This document shows, one piece after another, positions 1 to 4,997 of a stretch of 7,368 nucleotides of DNA. The stretch comes from Methanocorpusculum sp. Lineage in GTDB: Archaea; Halobacteriota; Methanomicrobia; Methanomicrobiales; Methanocorpusculaceae. The notes below the pieces were generated by a model. It worked only from the letters and a program-made list of their open reading frames with translations, did not search any database and was not told where the DNA came from. Each line of letters starts with the position of its first letter. The stretch's first letter is position 1. Location: positions 1-7,368 of the forward strand of contig DALTWR010000042.1 in the NCBI GenBank assembly GCA_029986975.1, in the 5' to 3' direction. A program made the translations under genes and the position numbers.

Positions 1-59
1 ATCTGAACAATACTTTATCTAAGAATACAGCCAATATTAATACTGCAGAGTGATATCAC
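1..59 (+). promoter_or_regulatory. Upstream region of aIF1A: possible TATA box and palindromic ribosome-binding region
   Basis: No gene is visible in these 59 bases. A T/A-rich stretch, CTTTATCT, at about 13-20 could be a TATA box giving a transcript start near 40-45. GAGTGAT at 48-54 resembles the archaeal Shine-Dalgarno sequence and lies 5 bases before the TTG start at 60. The ten bases directly before the start, 50-59 (GTGATATCAC), form a perfect palindrome overlapping that site. Whether the promoter is real cannot be settled because the upstream sequence is missing. Confidence 0.35.
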
Positions 60-377
60 TTGGGTTCTATTGAAAGCAGTAATGAGGATGTTGCCGAAGA
101 CGGCAGCATTATTCGTGTAAAACTCCCGAACAAACGTGACAAAGAACAGTTCGCACAGGCAGAACTGATGCTCGGTTCAAACCACATCAGAGTCCGCTGT
201 TCTGACGGGGTAACCCGCCTTGGAAGAATTAAGGGAAAAATTAAGAAACGGATCTGGATTCGCGAAGGAGACATCTTAATTGTCATTCCGTGGGATTTCC
301 AGGATGACAAGTGCGACATTGTCTATCGCTACACCGGTCCGCAGGTAGACTGGCTTCGTGCTCACAAATACCTTTGA
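60..377 (+). CDS. eif1A: Translation initiation factor aIF1A
   Basis: This 105-residue protein is archaeal initiation factor 1A, the orthologue of eukaryotic eIF1A and bacterial IF1. It binds the A-site region of the small ribosomal subunit during start-codon selection. The OB-fold core is clear: [31 protein letters not shown] at about residues 41-71, the hydrophobic strand ILIVIPW, then the family-typical [18 protein letters not shown] tail. Length is normal for the family. The start is TTG at 60: a TGA stop lies in frame at 51-53, and no in-frame ATG or GTG occurs before residue 37, inside the fold. A Shine-Dalgarno-like GAGTGAT precedes it. The stop is 2 bp from the next gene, so the two are probably co-translated. 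Identity is near certain; only the start is slightly uncertain. Confidence 0.95.
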   Translation: MGSIESSNEDVAEDGSIIRVKLPNKRDKEQFAQAELMLGSNHIRVRCSDGVTRLGRIKGKIKKRIWIREGDILIVIPWDFQDDKCDIVYRYTGPQVDWLRAHKYL

Positions 378-379
378 AG

Positions 380-826
380 ATGACAGCCGTACCCTCATTT
401 GAAGAAATCACCGCAGTTCACGGTCATACATGCCCCGGGATTGCCATCGGCTATAAAATCGTAAAACATGCTGCAGAATGGGCAGGAGATGAGGAAAACA
501 TCTCAGTCTATTCCACAAGCACCCGCTGTCCGTTAGATGCACTCCGGATTGTTTTCCATCTGCGTGAACACCCTGAGCGTCTCACCATCGAAGACAAACA
601 GCAGCTGCACTTCGTCTTAACCAAACCTGACGGTTCAAAACTCTTCATCGACGAAGTGCCGGGAAGTAAAATCTCAGACGCAGAAGGAGACGCACTGCGG
701 GCAAAAGTCCGCAGCGGCACAGCAACCGAAGCTGAGATTAAACGCTTTGATGAAATTCAGAGCGAACTCCTGAAAAAAACCTTTGAAACACCCGATGAGA
801 AGCTCTTTACGCTTCGCTTCTCATAA
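380..826 (+). CDS. Divergent FmdE-family protein (formylmethanofuran dehydrogenase subunit E-like)
   Basis: This 148-residue protein belongs to the FmdE family, named for a subunit associated with molybdenum formylmethanofuran dehydrogenase of methanogens, although many members have other or unknown roles. The signature HGHTCPGIAIGYK is at residues 14-26, and a second conserved cysteine is C50 in TRCPLDALR. In typical members the latter is followed by a GCTxGKGN segment. Here that stretch reads FHLREHPERLTIED, with no cysteine or glycine-rich turn. There is also no C-terminal zinc ribbon; residues 95-148 are charged and probably helical. ATG 380 is preferred over an in-frame start at 311, which would overlap aIF1A by 67 bases and add residues unlike the family. 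It starts 2 bp after aIF1A, which suggests translational coupling. The family call is firm, but a role in methanogenesis is only a possibility. Confidence 0.8.
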   Translation: MTAVPSFEEITAVHGHTCPGIAIGYKIVKHAAEWAGDEENISVYSTSTRCPLDALRIVFHLREHPERLTIEDKQQLHFVLTKPDGSKLFIDEVPGSKISDAEGDALRAKVRSGTATEAEIKRFDEIQSELLKKTFETPDEKLFTLRFS

Positions 827-827
827 C

Positions 828-835
828 TCTTTTTC
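828..835 (+). terminator. T-rich putative terminator after the fmdE-like gene
   Basis: TCTTTTTC directly after the TAA stop includes five consecutive T (830-834), and the following bases are also pyrimidine-rich. Archaeal RNA polymerase commonly stops at such T-runs without a hairpin, and a new promoter follows within 25 bp. This is inferred from composition only. Confidence 0.4.
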
Positions 836-846
836 AAATCTCTCTA

Positions 847-865
847 TCCTAAGTATAATTTAGGA
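847..865 (+). promoter_or_regulatory. TATA box inside an inverted repeat, promoter of the unknown 177-residue gene
   Basis: The TATA-like core GTATAAT (853-859) is flanked by perfect 6-base arms, TCCTAA (847-852) and TTAGGA (860-865). The core centre is about 30 bases before the ATG at 886, so transcription probably begins within a few bases of the start codon. No Shine-Dalgarno site is present, in keeping with a leaderless message. The symmetric arms could bind a dimeric regulator that blocks TATA-binding protein; that part is inference. Confidence 0.5.
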
Positions 866-885
866 ATAGCGTCAAATAATACTGC

Positions 886-1419
886 ATGGATGAAGTAGTC
901 GAAAAAGGATTTGAACGTCTGTGTGAACTCGTTTCCGAAACAAAAGAGAAACAGAAAAAAGCAGGTGCTGAAATCAAAGAGCAGGATGTAAAACTCCTCA
1001 GACTCATGCAGGATGCAGTAGCACCGGTTGTCCGCGAAGTGGGACAGGAGCTTATCCAGCGTGCGAAGCAGGACCAGAACGGCGACCTCTATGATCAGGT
1101 TTACTATCCGGACAAAATGATTATCTTAGGAAAACCATCAGAGATGGTTGAGTATCGTCCGGACGTTCCGGGAAGAAAAGTAACTCAGCAGTTCTGTGTC
1201 TTGTCCCAGGGGGGAAACCTCTTTGAACTGATGTTTTCCAACGACGGATTCATCATTGATGCATACGCAGCCCCGCTTACGCCGGAAGACGCGCTGGCAT
1301 TCTACGGATATGATATCATCTACATGCTTTATGCGGCAATGCGTGACTACGCCTTAGCACAGCAGGATGTACTCGATACCTTAAACATCACCCTCGGCTA
1401 TCTTCAGGAAGTAAAATAA
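886..1419 (+). CDS. Uncharacterised 177-residue cytosolic protein
   Basis: I do not recognise this protein. It has no signal peptide or membrane segment. Residues 1-62 look almost wholly helical and highly charged, with a KEKQKKAGAEIKEQD stretch (20-34). A central part (about 72-128) looks like beta strands, including DKMIILGKPSEMVEYRPDVPGRKVTQQF and LFELMFSNDGFIIDAYAAP. The C-terminal portion (132-177) is helical again and rich in tyrosine and alanine. Cysteines are only C13 and C104, so a metal site is unlikely. Codon use resembles the neighbours, which argues for a real resident gene. ATG 886 fits leaderless translation from the TATA box 30 bases upstream. trkH starts 22 bp after its stop, so the two may share a transcript and a functional link to potassium or osmotic homeostasis is conceivable, though nothing in the protein shows it. 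Confidence 0.8.
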   Translation: MDEVVEKGFERLCELVSETKEKQKKAGAEIKEQDVKLLRLMQDAVAPVVREVGQELIQRAKQDQNGDLYDQVYYPDKMIILGKPSEMVEYRPDVPGRKVTQQFCVLSQGGNLFELMFSNDGFIIDAYAAPLTPEDALAFYGYDIIYMLYAAMRDYALAQQDVLDTLNITLGYLQEVK

Positions 1420-1441
1420 CACACATAACTCATTATAGCGA

Positions 1442-2902
1442 ATGGAACTCCTTCGGCAATTTCCGGCACTGGCACGCACCCTAAGTTACGGGCTGATATT
1501 CATCGGTCTTATCTCACTTGCAGCGATTGCTGTCGCCTGCATCTATGCCGAATGGGATACCATCATCCCCATGCTTTCAGTAACTGTGTCACTCTGTGCA
1601 GCGGGTGTTATCCTCAGATTTATTCCGCAGAACGGTGTAAAACCAACCCCCGCACTGTTTGTAGCGATGACGGTTATTTTATGGGGATTTGTTGCCCTCT
1701 GCGGTTTGTTTCCGTTTTTGTTTGCAGGTCTTTCATTTATTGATGCTGCGTTTGAATCGATGTCTGCATGGACCGGAACCGGTTTTTCTGTCATAGCAGA
1801 CATCGAAGCATGGCCTCATGCAATTCTTTTCTGGCGTTCCCTCATGGAATGGGTGGGATGTCTTGGCATTATCGTATTTGTCCTCAGTGTTACGACAAAT
1901 ACCGGAATTTCCCGCAGTCTTTTCCGCACTGAAGGAAGGGTGGATACATTTCTCCCCAGTGTAAGAGATACTGCACATCAGATGCTGAAAATTTATCTGA
2001 TACTGACCTTAATTGCCGTTGCGGCAATTTTTTGTACGGGAGTCGGTATCTGGGACGCAGTAAATCTCGCATTGTGCGGAGTATCAACGGGAGGAATGGC
2101 ACTGTATTCGGACGGCATTATACATTACAACAACATCGGGCTTGAGATGGTTTTGATTCCGGTTATGTTTATGGGGGCAATTCCATTCAGACTGTATTAT
2201 CTTCTCTACAAGAAAAGTTCGATAAAGAAGATTCTGCATGACCGCGTACTGTATGCTATGCTTATTGTATTTATAGCACTTGCCGTTTTTCTTGTGCTTG
2301 ACCTTATGTTTTCATCCGGTCTTTCTCTCGAGGATTCACTTCGTCAGGGTGTGTTTATGGCGGGAAGTGCAGTATCATCTACCGGATATCAGAACACCAC
2401 ACTTCTTTCGTGGGGACCTGCACCGCTTCTTGTCCTTGGCATCTTTTTATTTATTGGCGGTGCGCAGGGAAGTACTGCGGGAGGTATCAAGATGGACCGC
2501 ATTCTTGTAACGCTTGAAAGTATTGTGTGGTGGATGAAAAAAACTATCAGCAGTTCAAAAGCGGTTGTTTCAATGCGCCATGACGGAAAAGCGGTAAAAG
2601 ATGATGAAGCAGCATCGCTTATCTCAGGTTCTGTAGTTATCATTCTCTGCTTTTTAGCGCTTCTTGCCGCTGTGCTGATAATTCTGCTGCATGACCCGTA
2701 CTTCTCATCAAATATCTCCGGCACTATCTTTGGTGTACTCAACTGTGTTGCAAACACAGGTGCGTCCGCAGGTCTTGTAGGTCCTGATATGCCTGGCTAT
2801 GCAAAAATTATTTTCATTTTTGTGATGTGGGCAGCCCGTCTTGAAATTATTCCGGTGATTATCTTAATCAATACCGTAATCCACGGGTTTAAGTCGAAGT
2901 AA
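1442..2902 (+). CDS. trkH: Trk-type potassium uptake protein TrkH (membrane subunit)
   Basis: This 486-residue integral membrane protein of the TrkH/KtrB family forms the potassium pathway and is normally gated by a cytosolic TrkA (RCK) subunit, which is absent from this window. Hydrophobic segments span the whole length. The four pore loops with their selectivity-filter glycines are visible: TGTGF (111-115), STGGM (215-219), STGYQ (313-317) and NTGASAG (438-444). The family motifs MEWVGCLGI (135-143), GGAQGSTAGGIK (339-350) and RLEI near the C-terminus are also present. Small departures from the forms I remember are C140 in place of a glycine (usually GGMGI) and AARLEI instead of GRLEI. Length is normal, and no frame break is seen. 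The gap to the upstream gene is 22 bp, with no Shine-Dalgarno site; cotranscription with that gene is likely. It converges on rpoL. Confidence 0.93.
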   Translation: MELLRQFPALARTLSYGLIFIGLISLAAIAVACIYAEWDTIIPMLSVTVSLCAAGVILRFIPQNGVKPTPALFVAMTVILWGFVALCGLFPFLFAGLSFIDAAFESMSAWTGTGFSVIADIEAWPHAILFWRSLMEWVGCLGIIVFVLSVTTNTGISRSLFRTEGRVDTFLPSVRDTAHQMLKIYLILTLIAVAAIFCTGVGIWDAVNLALCGVSTGGMALYSDGIIHYNNIGLEMVLIPVMFMGAIPFRLYYLLYKKSSIKKILHDRVLYAMLIVFIALAVFLVLDLMFSSGLSLEDSLRQGVFMAGSAVSSTGYQNTTLLSWGPAPLLVLGIFLFIGGAQGSTAGGIKMDRILVTLESIVWWMKKTISSSKAVVSMRHDGKAVKDDEAASLISGSVVIILCFLALLAAVLIILLHDPYFSSNISGTIFGVLNCVANTGASAGLVGPDMPGYAKIIFIFVMWAARLEIIPVIILINTVIHGFKSK

Positions 2903-2905
2903 GGT

Positions 2906-2911
2906 AAAAAA
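2906..2911 (-). terminator. T-run terminator for rpoL on the - strand
   Basis: Six A on the + strand (2906-2911) read as six T on the - strand, starting 6 bases beyond the rpoL stop codon. A T-run without a hairpin is the usual archaeal intrinsic termination signal. It lies in the 14-bp gap between the convergent rpoL and trkH stops. Confidence 0.5.
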
Positions 2912-2916
2912 GATAT

Positions 2917-3189
2917 TTAGTTTTTCAGGCAGCTTAAAAGGTCATCACATCTTTTGATGATGGTGTCAATAGCTGCAAGCACTGCTTTTTCCGGTGTCTG
3001 TTTTGACTTTGGTTTCATCGTAACCGTTACTACCGGGTCAGAGAACTGATACTCAATGACATACTTTGCAACATCGACTTCCGGGTTTAAGAGTAACTCT
3101 TCAACTAATGCATTTACCAGAGTATGTCCCTCGCCTTCTATTGCGAAAGAGAGTTTATCTTTTTCGTTTTCAAGAATCTTTAACTTCAT
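2917..3189 (-). CDS. rpoL: DNA-directed RNA polymerase subunit L (Rpo11)
   Basis: This 90-residue protein is archaeal Rpo11/RpoL, equivalent to eukaryotic RPB11 and to the dimerisation region of bacterial alpha. It pairs with RpoD, encoded further along this window, to nucleate assembly of the polymerase. The characteristic N-terminal strands and loop are seen in LKILENEKDKLSFAIEGEGHTLVNALVEELL (residues 3-33), followed by NPEVDVAKYVIEYQFSDPVVTVTMK and the long C-terminal helix (65-90). Length is typical. The ATG (complement of 3187-3189) begins about 30 bases downstream of a strong TATA box on the - strand with no Shine-Dalgarno site between, so the message is probably leaderless. It is monocistronic here and separate from the ribosomal operon holding its partner. 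Confidence 0.95.
   Translation of the reverse strand: MKLKILENEKDKLSFAIEGEGHTLVNALVEELLLNPEVDVAKYVIEYQFSDPVVTVTMKPKSKQTPEKAVLAAIDTIIKRCDDLLSCLKN
2921..2925 (+). terminator. T-run possible terminator for trkH
   Basis: TTTTT at 2921-2925 lies 18 bases past the trkH stop codon, inside the 3' end of the opposing rpoL gene. With the preceding ATATTTAG it makes a T-rich stretch able to end + strand transcripts, so the two convergent messages would overlap by only a few bases. The evidence is composition alone. Confidence 0.35.
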
Positions 3190-3193
3190 GACT

Positions 3194-3226
3194 GTATATA
3201 TTCGCTTGAAGATGGTATATATTTTT
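3194..3226 (-). promoter_or_regulatory. rpoL promoter with a duplicated GTATATATT element
   Basis: Read on the - strand, AAAAATATATACC (3226-3214) is a strong TATA box centred about 30 bases before the rpoL ATG. A second copy of the same nine bases, written GTATATATT on the + strand, occurs at 3194-3202 as well as 3215-3223. The copies are 21 bp apart, about two helical turns. The proximal copy is too close to the start codon to serve as a TATA box for rpoL, so it is either chance or a regulator site near the transcript start. Confidence 0.6.
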
Positions 3227-3283
3227 ACTCAGGAATTTTTGTTCCCGGGTGATTCATCAGATGTTTTGTTAGCCGATTACCCC

Positions 3284-3298
3284 AAAGTATTATTATAG
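3284..3298 (+). promoter_or_regulatory. Candidate BRE/TATA promoter upstream of the tRNA-Ser transcript
   Basis: AAAG followed by TATTATTATAG resembles an archaeal BRE plus TATA box, with the core TATTATA at 3291-3297. The expected transcript start, about 25 bases on, is near 3319-3320. That is where a base-paired region begins, 77 bases before tRNA-Ser. It probably drives tRNA-Ser and perhaps the ribosomal protein operon beyond it. Confidence 0.45.
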
Positions 3299-3318
3299 TG
3301 TAACTCCAATAAGTAAGA

Positions 3319-3396
3319 GCACTCACTTTAGTGGAGCAGTTCTGTGATGAACTGCGAGTGTCAGTCTCTGTAAAAAGAGATGATGCGGGATTATCT
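3319..3396 (+). ncRNA. Candidate structured 5' leader or small RNA ahead of tRNA-Ser
   Basis: There is no credible reading frame here, but several perfect inverted repeats are close together. GCAGTTC (3336-3342) pairs with GAACTGC (3349-3355) over a 6-base loop. CACTC (3320-3324) pairs with GAGTG (3356-3360), which directly extends that stem on its 3' side and leaves an 11-base bulge on the 5' side. TCTCT (3365-3369) pairs with AGAGA (3376-3380) over a 6-base loop. The structure begins where the upstream TATA box predicts transcription to start. It could be a removed tRNA leader, a small RNA, or a control region for the operon. AT-rich TAAAAAG at 3371-3377 could alternatively be a TATA box for tRNA-Ser itself. 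I know no family matching it. Confidence 0.3.
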
Positions 3397-3481
3397 GCAG
3401 ATGTAGCCAAGCCTGGCATGGCGCAGGTTTGCTAAACCTGTGACCCCCTGGGTCTCGAGGGTTCAAATCCCTCCGTCTGCG
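3397..3481 (+). tRNA. tRNA-Ser (anticodon GCU)
   Basis: A complete cloverleaf folds. The acceptor stem is GCAGATG (3397-3403) with CGTCTGC (3474-3480), containing one G-T pair, and the discriminator is G3481. The anticodon stem is CAGGT/ACCTG with loop TTGCTAA, giving GCT at 3431-3433, which reads AGC and AGU codons. A long variable arm, GACCC-CCT-GGGTC, is the hallmark of serine tRNA. The T arm is GAGGG-TTCAAAT-CCCTC. No intron is visible, and CCA is not encoded, as is usual in archaea. It lies 98 bases before rps13 on the same strand. Confidence 0.95.
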
Positions 3482-3490
3482 CTTAAACTT

Positions 3491-3573
3491 CGCGTATACC
3501 ACACGCGTCAGGTTTTTCCTGATGCATCAGCGTCGGTAAGACGTAAAAAACAACTATACTCTCTATGAGAGGT
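3491..3573 (+). promoter_or_regulatory. Hairpin-rich leader between tRNA-Ser and rps13
   Basis: This gap holds a chain of small inverted repeats: CGCGT (3491-3495) with ACGCG (3503-3507); TCAGG (3508-3512) with CCTGA (3518-3522) over a loop of five T; the perfect 12-base palindrome CTGATGCATCAG (3519-3530), which competes with the previous hairpin; CGTC (3531-3534) with GACG (3540-3543); and CTCTC (3559-3563) with GAGAG (3567-3571), which covers the rps13 Shine-Dalgarno site. TAAAAAAC at 3544-3551 could be a TATA box, but a start 25 bases on would remove the ribosome binding site. This looks like a leader able to switch structure, perhaps for translational feedback; that is inference. Confidence 0.4.
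3567..3573 (+). promoter_or_regulatory. Shine-Dalgarno site that fixes the rps13 start
   Basis: GAGAGGT at 3567-3573 stands 6 bases before ATG 3580, the normal archaeal distance. The ATG at 3565 overlaps this site and has no ribosome binding site of its own, so it is unlikely to be used. The same bases can pair with CTCTC at 3559-3563. Confidence 0.7.
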
Positions 3574-3579
3574 ACAACT

Positions 3580-4035
3580 ATGGTTGAAGAGTCAGAATTA
3601 AAATACTTTGTGCGGATCATTAACACTGATCTGGACGGCACCCAGCCGGTTCAGCTTGCTCTGACCGGAATTAAGGGCATCGGCCTCCACGCAGCACTTG
3701 TCATCGCACGCCGCGCAGGCGTAGATGTCCACGCAACAACGGGACTTCTCGAAGATGCACAGGTTGCCGCACTCGAAGAACAGGTCATCGCTTACCCGAA
3801 GTCTGTTCCGAAGTGGATGGTTAACCGCCCGGTAGATGTGTACACTGGAGAACAGAAACACCTCTACGGCAGCGACCTTGCATTAGCCAAGGAAGATGAC
3901 ATCAACCTCATGAAGAAGATGCGGTGCTACCGCGGTGTTCGTCATGAGAACGGATTAAAAGTCCGTGGTCAGTGTACGAAATCCACCGGCAGATTCGGTA
4001 AGATTGTCGGTGTTTCCAAGAGGAAGTCAAACTGA
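3580..4035 (+). CDS. rps13: 30S ribosomal protein S13 (uS13)
   Basis: This 151-residue small-subunit protein lies in the head of the 30S particle and contacts the large subunit. The N-terminal region matches archaeal S13 (KYFVRIINTDLDGTQPVQLALTGIKGIGLHAALVIARRAGV, residues 8-47, with the helix-two-turn-helix around GIKGIG). The C-terminal RNA-binding motif YRGVRHENGLKVRGQ is at 117-131, followed by TKSTGR and a basic tail. C132 stands where I would expect an arginine. ATG 3580 is chosen over ATG 3565 because GAGAGGT precedes it properly and because the shorter N-terminus, MVEESELKYFV, matches the family. It is the first protein of the operon, and its stop codon overlaps the Shine-Dalgarno site of rps4. 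Confidence 0.96.
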   Translation: MVEESELKYFVRIINTDLDGTQPVQLALTGIKGIGLHAALVIARRAGVDVHATTGLLEDAQVAALEEQVIAYPKSVPKWMVNRPVDVYTGEQKHLYGSDLALAKEDDINLMKKMRCYRGVRHENGLKVRGQCTKSTGRFGKIVGVSKRKSN

Positions 4036-4046
4036 GGTGAACTGAA

Positions 4047-4598
4047 ATGGGATACCCAGGTAAGAATACAAAACAGTACTCCTCTCCGAAACGCCGCTTT
4101 GAAAAAGCACGTATCGAGACTGAGCGTGTACTTGCAATCAACTACGGTCTTCGTAACAAGCGTGAGATCTGGAGAGCAAACGAAGTCTTAAAGAAACACA
4201 GAAGCGGAGCCAGAGAAGTATTAGCAATGGTTTCCTCTCTCGGTGAGACTGAAAAGACTGTAGCACGCCGCGATGAACTTTTAGGCACCCTTCAGCGTTA
4301 CGGCTTAATCGGCGCAAACGCAGCAATGGATGATGTCTTAAGTTTAAAGGTGGAAGACATCTTAGAGCGCCGTCTTCAGACTGTCGTTTACCGCAAGGGA
4401 CTTGCAAGAAGCCCGAAGCAGGCAAGACAGCTTATCACCCACGGACACATTGCAATCGCCGGAAAGCGTGTCAGTGTTCCGAGCTACATGGTTCCGGTTT
4501 CCGAAGAAGCAGAAATCGCATACTACGCAACCTCTTCCTTTGCTGATGAAGCAAACGGTGAGCGCCAGCGCATTATGAACCAGACCAAGAGGGACTAA
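4047..4598 (+). CDS. rps4: 30S ribosomal protein S4 (uS4)
   Basis: This 183-residue protein binds 16S rRNA early in assembly of the 30S body. The archaeal-type N-terminus ([23 protein letters not shown]) has no cysteine zinc site, as expected for archaea. The S4 RNA-binding domain covers roughly residues 107-160, with [40 protein letters not shown] carrying the typical core. The start is supported by GAGGTGA (4034-4040), 6 bases upstream and overlapping the rps13 stop. In bacteria S4 represses the equivalent alpha operon by binding its leader, which makes it a candidate to act on the hairpins before rps13 here; no direct evidence is visible. Confidence 0.97.
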   Translation: MGYPGKNTKQYSSPKRRFEKARIETERVLAINYGLRNKREIWRANEVLKKHRSGAREVLAMVSSLGETEKTVARRDELLGTLQRYGLIGANAAMDDVLSLKVEDILERRLQTVVYRKGLARSPKQARQLITHGHIAIAGKRVSVPSYMVPVSEEAEIAYYATSSFADEANGERQRIMNQTKRD

Positions 4599-4601
4599 GC
4601 A

Positions 4602-4997
4602 ATGGCAGAAGCAGCTGAAAAGTGGGGAGTAGCCCACATATTTGCCTCATTCAACAACACTATCATCACGGTAACCGATTTATCCGGTGCAGAGACCATC
4701 TGCAAATCCAGCGGCGGTATGGTTGTTAAACAGGCACGCAATGAATCCTCGCCGTATGCAGCAATGCAGATGGCAATTAACATTGCACAGGCAGCAAAAG
4801 ACAAAGGCATTACCGGTCTTCACATCCGCGTTCGCGCACCCGGAAACGGCAGACAGCGTTCCCCGGGCCCTGGAGCACAGGCAGCAATTCGCGCCCTCTC
4901 CCGCGCCGGAATCCGGATTGGAAGAATTGAAGACGTGACCCCGGTTCCGCATGACAGCATTCGTGTTAAGGGCGGAAGAAGAGGCAGGAGAGTCTGA
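4602..4997 (+). CDS. rps11: 30S ribosomal protein S11 (uS11)
   Basis: This 131-residue protein forms part of the 30S platform near the mRNA exit and E site. Family landmarks are [20 protein letters not shown] (12-31), the [11 protein letters not shown] segment (36-46), [24 protein letters not shown] (76-99), and [16 protein letters not shown] leading into a basic tail, GGRRGRRV. Length is typical for archaea. The start lies 3 bp after the rps4 stop with GAGGGA (4589-4594) as its ribosome binding site inside the end of rps4. Its own stop overlaps the rpoD start by one base (TGATG), so the two are translationally coupled. Confidence 0.97.
   Translation: MAEAAEKWGVAHIFASFNNTIITVTDLSGAETICKSSGGMVVKQARNESSPYAAMQMAINIAQAAKDKGITGLHIRVRAPGNGRQRSPGPGAQAAIRALSRAGIRIGRIEDVTPVPHDSIRVKGGRRGRRV

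Noticed and set aside
311..379. Longer reading of the FmdE-like protein from an ATG at 311
   Set aside because: It would overlap aIF1A by 67 bases, and the added residues are merely the out-of-frame shadow of aIF1A. ATG 380 fits the family start and operon spacing.
3344..3396. Possible C/D box guide RNA: GTGATGA at 3344-3350 and an ATGATG at 3380-3385
   Set aside because: No CTGA D or D' box occurs at the required spacing; the nearest are CTGC and CTGT. The C-like box is buried in a perfect hairpin.
3508..3522. TCAGG-T5-CCTGA as a bacterial-type terminator after tRNA-Ser
   Set aside because: The T-run is in the loop, not after the stem, and the stem is only 5 bp. Archaeal polymerase might still pause at T5, but this is too weak to call.
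3565..3579. ATG at 3565 as the start of rps13
   Set aside because: It overlaps the Shine-Dalgarno site used by ATG 3580 and adds five residues not typical of S13.
4138..4425. Open frames on the - strand and in other + frames across the ribosomal operon, TrkH and FmdE genes
   Set aside because: They lie wholly inside well-identified genes, show no family features, and have no promoter or ribosome binding site of their own.
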